NCBI GenBank assembly: GCA_034370585.1
Contig: CP139768.1
Location: forward strand, 18,624,501 to 18,688,500
DNA from: Fragaria x ananassa
Lineage: Eukaryota; Streptophyta; Magnoliopsida; Rosales; Rosaceae
Length of the DNA: 64,000 nucleotides
Reading direction: 5' to 3'
Under the pieces are notes generated by a model. That model made no database searches. It had not been told where the DNA came from and worked only from the letters and a program-made list of their open reading frames with translations. The translations under genes were made by a program, and so were the position numbers. This document shows positions 34,401 to 44,794 of this stretch, piece after piece; the stretch's first letter is position 1; every line of letters starts with the position of its first letter.

Positions 34401-34975
34401 CTCGCCACTTAGCGACAGTCCCCAATCAAGCGCGGACTGACTCGCCACTTAGTGACAGTCCCCAATCAAGCGCAGACTGACTCGCCAAGGAAACGGCCCA
34501 CAACGCTCAATAGCGAGTCTCCCCAATCAAGCGCGGACTGACTCGCCACGCAGCGGCCGCAACGCCACTTAGCGACAGTCCCCAATCAAGCGCGGACTGA
34601 CTCGCCACTTAGCGACAATCCCCAATCAAGCGCGGACTGACTCACCAAGGCAACGGCCCGCAACGCTCAATAGCGAGTCTCCCCAATCAAGCGCGGACTG
34701 ACTCGCCACGCAGCGGCCGCAACGCCACTTAGCGACAGTCCCCAACCAAGCGCGGACTGACTCGCCACTTCGTGACAGCCCCCAATCAAGCGCGGACTGA
34801 CTCGCCACTTAGCGACAGTCCCCAATCAAGCGCGGACTGACTCGCCAAGGCATCGGCCTGCAACGCTCAGTAGCGAGTCTCCCCAACCAAGCGCGGACTG
34901 ACTCGCCATGCAGCGGCCGCAATGCCACAGCGACAGTCCCCAACCAAGCGTGGACTGACTCGCCAGGGCAGCAAT
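34389..34975 (+). repeat. Higher-order minisatellite (40/61/59-bp units)
   Basis: About 12 units, each starting CGCGGACTGACTCGCCA and ending CCCCAA(T/C)CAAG. Three unit classes occur: A, 40 bp (CACTTAGCGACAGT core); B, 61 bp (AAGGCAACGGCCC core); C, 59 bp (CGCAGCGGCCGCAACGC core). Their order is A A B C A B C A A B C plus a partial unit, i.e. a higher-order pattern. GC-rich, between gag and the 3' LTR. Minus-strand open frames here (such as 34626-35070) are repeat artefacts. Confidence 0.9.
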
Positions 34976-35150
34976 AAACGTTTCTTCTCGCCAACCTGTC
35001 TTCGGAACATCACCCCCGTCACCTCGCGACTCTCGCGTGGGGACTTGGGGACTCGGGGACTCGGCACCATGCCTCCCGCACCCGAGTAAAACTTATTCTC
35101 GGCATCTCTAGAATAACTCCCTACCCAAGAACTCTCTCGGACTGAGGACT

Positions 35151-35617
35151 TGTTAGTACATAGCCAAAATACTTGGCTAAGCCGAGAATAAGGTACAATT
35201 ACCCGGTCGAGACAGCCCTGGTGAGCCCTTCACAGGCATCCAAAGAATGAAGGACCGGTAACAAACCGCTTGCCAAATTCACTCTAGCGGCAAAACACCC
35301 CCAAAAGGGGAGACACTCCAAAGGATGGCAAGAAGTCCCACATTGGAGACTTAGACAAATGTACCCAAGCATGGCCTATAAAACAAGCTCAACCTATCAT
35401 AAAAGGTACACACTCACATATACTCTCTCTCTTTCACTTTTCTACTCGTACAAGTGCTCAAAGCTAACTTAAGCATCGGAGAGTCGAAGACTGGGCCACC
35501 CCAGTCCCGACCCCGTGACGCTATCGTTTGTGCAGGTACCGAGTGAAAGACCCCAAAAATTCTACTTTGCTCCGCCTCGCGACCCCTTCCCGACTCGGGA
35601 CGAAGCAGGTAGAAACA
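35151..35617 (+). repeat. 3' LTR of the TR-GAG-like element
   Basis: 467 bp, TGTTAGTACATAGCC...GGTAGAAACA. Differs from the 5' LTR at a modest number of sites, so the insertion is not brand new. Confidence 0.92.
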
Positions 35618-35622
35618 ATATA

Positions 35623-38350
35623 TAACACTACAAACATTGTTATTGGGGTTAAACGGAATCTTGTCGGGTTTAGAGTTTAGGGTTTAGACGTATAATGATT
35701 CGTATCAAAACGAGTACACATATAATGAAATGTTGTATTACATGTTGTTGTAACGTTTATTATTCACAAAACATTAATTTTCATCATGATTCAAGAGTTA
35801 ACATATTGTATCAGCTTCTTAATTATAAGTAAATAAACTTCAAGAAATGAAATATTGGTACACCGGTAAATATTGTATGAAGTAATTACTCGATGTGCAA
35901 ATTAAACTAATCTAGTATTTCATGGAGCTCGTCGAATCATGTGTTGTTCAAATCTTGATATGTACATCAAAACCTGCATGCATTTGTTTATGCATGTAGC
36001 GATCGATCTCCTAAATCTCTGCTAATCCAAGAGCAGATTATTCAAATCCTTACCCGATTAAGGAACTGGTTCTCCTAAGCTAGCTATCAGTATCAAAAAC
36101 AAACTTTAACATGCTGCAATGCCTTTAGACCAATTAAACAAAACGAAGCACATATCTCTCTGCTATAGTTAGTTTATAGTAGAAATAGAGTAGCCTTCTC
36201 CAAGAATCAAGCACCTCTTTTTCTTGGATCACCTTCTTAGTATTGGTTTCGTTGTCCGCCATCATGCACCCAGATTTAAACACTACGAAATTAGGAACGG
36301 AAAATTTCTGCTGGCTTGCTTTATGTTCGTGTATACATGTACATCTTTTTGCTAGCTTAACGGCCGTGAAGATCAAATGCCACATGGTATGTTGGGGCAG
36401 TTTTGATGCTTTATCGCAATAAACAGGGAAAAAATACGATCATTTTTTTGCTTGATTTAGTTTTGATGGTCTAGGTTTGGTGTGTGTGTGTTACTGGGTT
36501 TTGTCCTCCACCGTCCAAATTTTTAACAAAAACTAAAAGCGCTTGCGGGCACAAGCACTTTCAAAGAGATGGGGTGGTCTCATGTTTTGTGTGAACGTAC
36601 CCTTATCTTCCCAGTTTAATTGTGGGTGTGTAAGATCTTATTCGATCTACCATGCATGAAAAATCCGAGTATATATACGTGGTTAATTTAATTTCATGAT
36701 CTCTCATTAGTTTGAAACGATTACTCCGATCATTAACCCCAAAAAAAATGATTAATTACTTCTAAATTCATATCAACATTGTGGTATTGCTTGTTGGGAT
36801 AATTTCAATTAGGGTATAGGACTAGAGGTATCAACGTTCGTGATAAATCCCGAAAGTTCTCAATCTCGGGTCATCAATCTATAATAATTTGTAGAGCTTT
36901 CATTCAAGTAGGAAAAATGTAATTTTTCCAAGAGACAAGCCATTTTCTCTCCTCCATCCAAATTACAATGAAACAATCCAATTGTAGCGTAGATTCAACG
37001 ATCGAAGCTATGAGGGCACCCATCACATCTTGTAAAAGAACATTGTTTCTCGATTAGCTATTCACATAGTGTAAGTTTGATTGGCAATGTACAACGCTAA
37101 CTAAAATTCTTATACTTGAATAGTCGCATCTTAAAAAGTCGGCATGATCATGACAGTGAAAAAATCCAAGTCCAATTATACAGTCCTTGTCACTATCAAC
37201 ACCTTCAAGGGCATCACGATTTGATTTCCCCCAAAATAAATATACGACGTAGATTGATGTTCATGCATAATCTGATCACATGTAACAACCAAAGTTTAAG
37301 CTAGTCCAGAATATATCAGGACCGTCATGCATGTGTGTATATTAAGGTTAAAGACTTTAAAATCGTGTGCTGTGTACTGAAGGCTCTCGTTTAAGTTTCA
37401 TGAACACAAATTGACTTTTTCTAGAAAGTGCTCTACTTTTCACTCGCACCTCTCATATCTCATGGGCAACCCTTCGATTTTGACCTATAAAAAGGTAACA
37501 GTGGAATCTAGGGCTTTCTATCTATCCCCACTTAAGCAGTAGCTTTGGCTTGGCTTGCAAACTTGGCCACGTACAGAATATAAAGATTATTTTTGACGGG
37601 TAAGAATCAAATAAAGGTTAAAAAGAAGACTGAGAGTTAAATTTGTTTAACGGGTAGTTCACTTAAAGAGGATGGCTTTGTCATCCTTTTAGCAACATTG
37701 GCTTTATGCTCTCTAATGGAAAAGGATTAAAAGCGTAAAACGATTCATTGGAACACCATTATGGGAATTGACAGGTAAAGATTTATGCCCGAATGGATTA
37801 AACAAAAGGGGAATTCAATTAGAATATGATAAAGTGTGTGGCACCAGCTGCTAATGTTCTAGTTAAAAAGATAGAAATAATATGGACGTGCAGGTTCGCA
37901 TATAAATTAGTAAAGTATCCCATGCATGGTTAATGTCATGTATATGTATTCAGCTTATTGTTTATGAATTTACCTAAACAGTAAATGTTGATAATGTATG
38001 CCAAATTAAGCTTAACTATATAGTTCGTGGTCTTATTATATGGACACTAGCTCATTGATTGAACTGCATGTTAATAACAAATAGTCGATCTATATTTAAT
38101 TGCTTCAGGTATGTACTGGAGATCGAGTCTCGAAACATGCATGATCCATTATATATAGCTTCTTCTTTTTTTGAGAAGTAGATAGCATAATTATATATTA
38201 AGATTATGTTAGAAAGATGGAATATCATCTAACCTTTAATGATAATAGATTAATTCGGTTTGGTGAAGAAATCCGATGAAATATTAGATTTCTTCGTGTG
38301 AGAGAATCGTAATGTATATACGTAATTATAGAATAATTACGAGTCGTCTA
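35623..38350. other. Intergenic, AT-rich, no gene recognised
   Basis: 2.7 kb of AT-rich DNA with no exon-like blocks. A CTATAAAAAGG box near 37485 could be a core promoter, but I see nothing coding downstream. No paired element ends were found. Confidence 0.4.
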
Positions 38351-38829
38351 TCACTACTAGAATAAAGGACTTAGGTGATGAACATGTTTCGTCACTTAAA
38401 TGCACATTTTCGTCACCTAAGTTTTCACGCGACGAAAAATTCGTTGTTCAACAGTCGTCGCATCAGCATGGACCCGTAAGAACTTAGGTGACGAATAAAA
38501 AAGAATGGTCGCCTGAGTATCCATTTAGGTGACTATTTATGCATCGTCGCATATGTCTAAGGTGAGGAAAACAAACACATTCAAACGTTGAAAATAAACG
38601 ACGGACAATGATATTTGGTCGCCTAAGAAACCCTTAGCTGACGGAATAAGTTTCATCTCCTAATTTCTTAGTCGATGAAAGTTAAAGTATTTAAAATAAT
38701 TTAATATTTTTTCAGAATAATTTAAAATTAATTAATTAAATTTCATTTTTATTATTTAAGTTTTATTTTTTAGTTTCAATTTATTTGCTTTTCCTTTTTT
38801 TTTCCTTTCATTTTTTTTTGGGTCTGAAA

Positions 38830-39460
38830 CCCACCACCCATTCCACCACCGCCCCAAATTCCACCACAGAACTCAGTCCCACCAAGAATTTGCTCTGGGC
38901 ACCCCACTTCCCTGATCCGGCAAGCTTACCCAAATTCCACCACACCAAATCCGGCAAGCTTACCCAGTTTGCACGCACAAAACCCTCCACCAACCAAATG
39001 CCTCCAACCTTGAGCGTTGCCCCGAGAGAGCCCCGACGACCCGGTTCTCTTTGGATCCCAAAGCCACCAGCAGCGAACTCGACTCTACCCCGATCTGGTT
39101 GTGCTCAGGCTACCTACACAGTACTTCTCTCCCCGATCTGGCGCGTCTCCACCTTCGTCCACCTTCGATCCAGCAGCGGCGCTCCAACTCCGCTCCTCTG
39201 ATCCAACTCTGTCGACCCCCTGCTAACCCTCCACCGACTATAGCCCCAATTTCGATCCACTCCGATCTGCTTCTATTCGGTCCAATTAATTCGGCAGCCC
39301 AACCCCGCCTCCACTGAACAAGCGCCGACAACATCTCCAACCACCACCAACCTTGCTCGCCACTCTTGCCCGAACCTGACCCGGCTTTTCTGTCCCCAAG
39401 CTACGCCACCCTAGCTTCCGTGCCGACTGCCCAGCCCAGAGCTTCGACAGCTTCTCTACA
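38830..39460. other. GC-rich, proline-codon-rich block inside the CACTA element
   Basis: C-rich on the plus strand (CCACC and CCGATC repeats), giving open frames on both strands without recognisable motifs. It may be captured host DNA from a Pro-rich or leader region. I do not call a gene. Confidence 0.35.
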
Positions 39461-39968
39461 ATTTTTGTGGTGACGGTGGTGGTGGGTGGCTTCTCACCCA
39501 CGGTTGGGGCGTGTATGACTAGATTTGGGGTTTCTGTGGTGACGGTGGTTGTGGGTAGTGACATAGGTGGTGGTGGGTGGTGACATAGATGGTTTGATAT
39601 AAGGGAGAGGAGGAGATGGGTTGTGTATATGGTGGGAAGGAAGAAGTAATTAAAGAGCAAGGAGAGAAAGTTTTAGGGATCAGATAATAAAGATTGTTAG
39701 ATCTAACCATTTAGGTGCCAATCAATGGCTTAAATGTCGATCCGCGCCTTGCAATTCGATTGGATGCTAACTTAGGTGACGAAATTGACTTCTATCATTT
39801 CCTAAGTATCGTGGCAATTAATTCAGTAATTTAATTATATTCATTATTAGTTTTATTTATACAATTATAGTATTGAATTAATTTAGGTAGTTAATCAGTT
39901 AATAATGATATTCTATTATTAATTATATGCTAAATTAATTTGGAAATGAAAAAGATTATAGAAGTTAA

Positions 39969-40846
39969 TTAGTAGGCACGTTGTGGTTCCGATGACTAAA
40001 TTTTACAAAATGAAAATTCAACCGTACGATATGATCAATATACTTAAATACGGCTATGAAACAAAATTCACTTGTTTTCGATAAGGTTTGGGTCTTGATT
40101 CACACGGTCAAACCAAAATCAACGTCAATTATTACACGAAAACGCACTTACATACCCCTATATGGCCTAGTTTGGTTGATTCTTCAACACACACAACTCT
40201 CACATTGATGAGATCTAACCACCTATATAAAAATTTAGGGATATTCACCTCCCGACGATAAGGCTCCCCATAGGAAAACATAAGCGTAAATGAGGTTGAT
40301 TGTTTCTATCGGGGACCAACCGTTACTAGAAATATGTGATTTTTCAACCATAGCCGTATTTCATCATACCGATCACATACTATTTCACATGATTTTTGAA
40401 AATATTGCTTCCTATATATAGTTGGTTCATAAAGATGTACACTTACATATAACCTACTAAACAAGTTATACCACATTAGTAGACACGTTGTGGTTCCGAT
40501 GACTAAATTTCTCAAAATGAAAATTCAACCGTACGAAATGATCAGTATACTTAAATACGGCTATGAAAAAAAAATTCAATTGTTTTCGATAAGGTTTGGG
40601 TTTCGATCCACACGGTCAAACATAAACCAACGCCACTTATTACATGAAAACGCTCTTACATACCCTTATATGGCCTATTTTGGTTGATTCTTGAACACAA
40701 AAAACTCTCACATTAATGAGATCTAACCACCTATATAAAAATTTAGGGATGTTCAACTATAGCTGTATTTCATCATACCGATCACATTCTATTTCACAAG
40801 TTTTTTGAAAATATTGCTTCCTATATATAGTTGGTTCATAAAGATG
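39969..40846 (+). repeat. Tandem duplication of about 370-500 bp
   Basis: Unit 1 (39969-40475) and unit 2 (40476-40846) share TTAGTAG(G/A)CACGTTGTGG, CAACCGTACGA(T/A)ATGATCA, ACCACCTATATAAAAATTTA and TATATATAGTTGGTTCATAA in the same order. Unit 1 has about 130 bp more in its second half, including GACGATAAGGCTCCCCATAG. It lies inside the CACTA-like element; the open frame 40490-40687 is part of unit 2. Confidence 0.85.
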
Positions 40847-41148
40847 AGATTATGAAGTGAACTACTTTCGTCACTTAAGATAAACTTGCGACGAAACAAT
40901 ATGTTCGTCGCCTCAGTGGTTAATAGTTTAGGCAGCAAAACCATATTCGTCGCCTTAATGTCTACTAAGACGACAAAAATAGTATGAGTTCTTCTTTTGT
41001 CTCCTTGGTAATATTCTAAGACGACGAACCATTATTTAGTTCATTACCTAAGTGATTTTAGACGACGAATGAAGCTTTCGACGCCTAACTACTTACCTAG
41101 GCGACGAAAATGTTTCGTCGCCGTGTATGTTGTTATAAAGAACTTGTG

Positions 41149-42436
41149 TTGTTACAATTCTACGTTCATGAATCATGATTTAGCAACATCCTAAAATGCA
41201 ATAAACCCTTGAAGAACCTTATTCGACTCAAGAATGCTGGGGTGAACGATGTATTAGACTTATATAACCTATTGACTTAATAGAGTGAGTGCTTATACAC
41301 GATTGTTTAAGAGTCGCTAACTCATACCATCCTGCATGCTCGAAATGAACCCTTGATCGAAGAACTACCCCATTGAAAGAGTCCTACCCCCAACCATTAC
41401 GGCACCCCAAAAGGCCAAACTTTTAGGGCCAACCTTGAAATAATAAGCAGCATATCAATAGTTCATGTCAATCACTTAATATTATCATCTTATCTTATAT
41501 GCATTTCGAATTTAGAACTAAAACAGATTGATGAATCGAATTTGGTACGTAGCTCTCAGAATAATAATGAAAGATCGAAGAGCTACCTCACATGAATGAC
41601 AGGTATACGTCAACCTTCTAGGTGAAGCTTCCCCTCTCTTGCAAATTCTGGGCGATGAGATCGAATTAGACAGCAAAGCCCTTTCCCGTCAATAAAATAC
41701 GGAAAAGGAAAGTTTAAAATATCCTCCCGGTAAAAGGAGACGCCCAAAAGGGAAAGTTGGCAGCCGAGCCGAGCGGAGCCGATGAAGACGACGTGACCAG
41801 GCTCTTTCGGATCGTCTTGGACGGCGTGTCGTTTATGGTGGTGGCTTTGCGTGCTAATATTTATATATACGACACACTTTGTGTAGGTTAGTGCGCAATG
41901 CGCATCAGTGGACACAACAAGAAGAGGTTTGACTGTTTGAGCAAGCGTGTCCCTTGAGCAAGTGTCCTCTGCCCTTTTAGGTTCCTCCCTACAAAGTGGG
42001 ACCCACGCACACTTTCCTTCCTCGTCTATAAGCCAACAATAGAGGCGGATGCCGGGGGCCCACCACCCAAACGAACCAAGGGGGGGATACCCTACGGCCT
42101 ACGCCATCGAACATGGCATTTTCTGGGGCGCCTCGTCGTTCGGTTATGGCCTGCCTTTACTTGGTCTTGTCAAAAGGAGCAAACTAACGGGCCTCAGTGA
42201 ATAATTTAACTGTCCCTCACTACCTTAAATTGGAAAAAAAAATGATCAGCTTTTCATTTATTGCCGCGAGTAAGAAGAGAGTTAAATAAAAATAAAAATT
42301 AAACATACGGATCGAGGATTATTTTAGTCCTATATCATGAAGTAATTACATCATTAAGTAAAATTTACAATTAACTATCAACTATTATTAACAATTAAAA
42401 ATGGAGTAATTTATGTCGTTTAATTATATCTATTTA
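41149..42436. other. Intergenic, partly GC-rich, unrecognised
   Basis: Part (about 41610-42190) is clearly less AT-rich than the rest, with CCTCCCGG, GCCGAGCCGAGCGGAGCC and GGCGGATGCCGGGGGCCC-type stretches and a TATTTATATATAC box near 41860. The minus frame 41610-41915 has no motif I know. It could be a promoter region, a captured fragment or a short organelle-derived insert; I could not decide. Confidence 0.3.
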
Positions 42437-42524
42437 AAATTAACAATTAACAATTGTATAACTAGTTTAATTTTATGTCGAAATTAACAATTAACAATTG
42501 TATAACTAGTTTAATTTTATGTCG
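42437..42524 (+). repeat. 44-bp direct duplication
   Basis: Two perfect adjacent copies (42437-42480, 42481-42524) of an AT-rich unit with AACAATTGTATAACTAG, plus partial copies on either side (near 42375 and 42550). Confidence 0.85.
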
Positions 42525-42918
42525 ATCTTATGTCGTTTAATTTTACATTTTAAATTAACAATTAAAAATGGAGTAATTTATCCATTTCACTCTTTTTCCA
42601 GTAATGCATTCATCCAAACATTGTATAACGCTAGTTTGAAGTAACACTAAATTGCTAGCTCAATAGCTTATAATAAATATTATTAGGGTTATTATTATTA
42701 CGAACGAGCGTATAAGTGTATATTCAATTAATATATGACGATTGTGACAATTAGTCGTGTAATCAAAGAAAAAAAATTAAATAAATTATCAAAAATTACT
42801 CACATTTAGATCATTGAAATGGTTATTATGAAGTGTCAAGTGTACGTGCAATACTTTCTTGTTTTTAGAAATGATAAATTCATTGAGCAAAGCATGACTA
42901 GAAGACAATGTTACATCA

Positions 42919-43401
42919 TGTTAGTACATAGCCAAAATACTTGGTTAAGCCGAGAATACGGTACAATTACCCGGTCGAGATAGCCCTGGTGGGCCATTCA
43001 CAGACATCCAAAGAATGAAGGGCCGATAACAAACCGCTTGCCAAAGTCACTCTAGCGGCAAAACACCCCCAAAAAGGGAAACACTCCAAAGGAGGGCAAG
43101 GAGTCCCACATTGGAGACTAAGGCAAAGGTACCCATACTTGCCTTATAAAACAAGCTCAACCTATCATAAAAGGTACACACACATATATACATACTCACA
43201 TATATTCTCTCTCTCTTTTCATTCCTCTACTCGTACAAGTGCTCAAAGCTAACTTAAGCATCAGAGAGTCGAAGACTGGGCCACCCCAGTCCTGACCCCG
43301 TGTCGCTGTCATTTGTGCAAGTACCGAGTGAAAGATCCTAATAATTCTACTTCGTTCCGCCCCGCGACCACTTCCCGGCTCGGGACGAAACAGTAGAAAC
43401 A
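42919..43401 (+). mobile_element. Solo LTR of the TR-GAG-like family
   Basis: TGTTAGTACATAGCC...GTAGAAACA, 483 bp, homologous along its whole length to the LTRs at 33256 and 35151, with a perfect 5-bp target duplication CATCA (42914-42918, 43402-43406). It carries its own small insertion (ATATATACATACTCACA) upstream of the CT stretch. Confidence 0.92.
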
Positions 43402-43406
43402 CATCA

Positions 43407-44600
43407 CATGCGGTTAATACCTAGTCGTCAGGTACAAGCACGCTCAAACTATATAACCGTCGATATCCTTCATTATAAATGCGCACATTTATATTAACTA
43501 CAAATCAAATCAAATTAAACCCATAACAAAGTAAAACCCATTGCCTACGGATCTCAAATGACGTACAACAAAATAAAACCCATAACTATATAGGAATAAT
43601 CATCAATCAAGAGTCTAAATAAGCATGTAGTAAGACTAGGTCGAGTGGGCGAACAATCATACCCCCAAAGGGTTTAGAAAGGGTTAAAGGCACACAAACA
43701 ACAAGCCCTAGCTTAACTAAAATCCCTATCAACCTCAAAGAATGGCCCCAACCTGTGTATAGTAGAAGGTTTGATTCTAGTCCACTGACCCATGTCCGCC
43801 TCCACCTTCACGACCCGCTGCCAAAAACACAATCACCATGACCTCTTAACATGGAGATATATATAGAAGATCCATTTCGGCAGAAAATTGGCGTCGGCTA
43901 GGCCAAGAGGCCAGCCAAACAGAGCTTGTCACCGGACAAGATAACTTATTATGAAGTGATTTAAGATATATTGTCTTACGGTTGCAAGTGAAAAAAGGAG
44001 AGTAATTGTCAAGTTATTCCTCAAATTCCTCCATACACATTCAAAAGGGCTATTAGCCATCAATCTTATCATACTCCCAAATCCCTTGAAGTTTATCATA
44101 AACTAGCTAGCAAGACTAATTATAGAAAAATGTAGCCAAACTCTTGGTACATATATAATCAAGACGATTTAGGAGAGTCCTAAACCAAATTTGAACTTGG
44201 ACCACACGTATATCTATCTGTCCCCTAAAAATTAAAACGTTATTTCAAATTTTATGGATAATCTTAAACGAAGACAAATTCTATGGATAACCCAAAGGAC
44301 ATGATAAATTTACCCTTGACCAGACAGTAAAACAGTGCAGCAATTTTCGCACGTGGAATACTGTACAAGACCAACCTACAGCTGCTCTCTGTTCAACAAA
44401 GCGTAAGGGTACTTTAGGAATCTACTTCTTTCTACTTACCTGACCTTGTGCCCTAACCATCGTTCACAAAGAGCCCATTAAGACTAAGGTTGTACCAAAC
44501 CACCCAACCTCCGCTTCGCTTGCGCCACGTCACATAAACCTCGAAAATGCCACCTCGACGCGTGGGTCCCATATGCCACGGCCCAACAGGCAGCAGCCCT
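43407..44600. other. Upstream region of the ALKBH10-like gene
   Basis: No coding sequence seen. The proximal 250 bp become less AT-rich and contain GCCACGTCA (near 44523), an ACGT-core element of the G-box/ABRE type. Confidence 0.4.
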
Positions 44601-44607
44601 CTCCAAG

Positions 44608-44620
44608 TATTTATATATAG
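44608..44620 (+). promoter_or_regulatory. Putative TATA box of the ALKBH10-like gene
   Basis: TATTTATATATAG about 180 bp before the ATG, followed by a CT-rich leader (CTCTCTCTATAATTCTC at about 44653). Spacing fits a plant core promoter with a leader of about 150 nt. Confidence 0.55.
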
Positions 44621-44794
44621 ATCCCAAACACCACAAAACCCCTCCATGTGAAAATCTCTCTCTATAATTCTCTATATTAACTCTGCAGCTGCCTCACCGT
44701 GATCCCCACCGCGCAGGAGTTGAAACACCGCATATTTCGGACTCAGACCGTGAGAGATTCCGAGAAAAAGGGATTAGCTTTGAGCTGACAGTAC

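Larger units (their letters stand above)
33256..35617 (+). mobile_element. Complete non-autonomous LTR retrotransposon (TR-GAG-like, 2,362 bp)
   Basis: Two LTRs of about 470 bp (33256-33726 and 35151-35617), both TGTTAGTA...GTAGAAACA, with a perfect 5-bp target duplication ATATA (33251-33255, 35618-35622). After the 5' LTR comes a TTGGCGCTAGAAGG primer-binding-type sequence, then a gag-like frame and a GC-rich minisatellite; no protease, RT, RNase H or integrase. This matches the plan of TR-GAG/LARD-type elements moved by an autonomous partner. A solo LTR of the same family is at 42919-43401. Confidence 0.9.
38352..41148. mobile_element. CACTA-like transposon, non-autonomous, right end uncertain
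   Basis: The left end is CACTACTAGAATAAAGG, the signature of CACTA/EnSpm elements. Subterminal regions on both sides are full of short motifs in both orientations, CGTCACCTAAG / TTAGGCGACGAA (38375-38680 and 40860-41120), as expected for CACTA transposase binding sites. The right terminus is not clean: GAACTTGTG near 41148 is only a weak match to the complement, and I found no 3-bp target duplication. No transposase. The interior has a Pro/Ser-codon-rich GC block and a tandem duplication. Confidence 0.65.

Noticed and set aside
34626..35070. Minus-strand frames through the gag-element minisatellite
   Set aside because: Repeat artefacts (RVSPRL-type peptide over and over) in a non-coding array.
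41120..41160. Clean CACTA right end
   Set aside because: GAACTTGTG is too far from the complement of CACTACTAGAA and there is no 3-bp duplication; left as uncertain.
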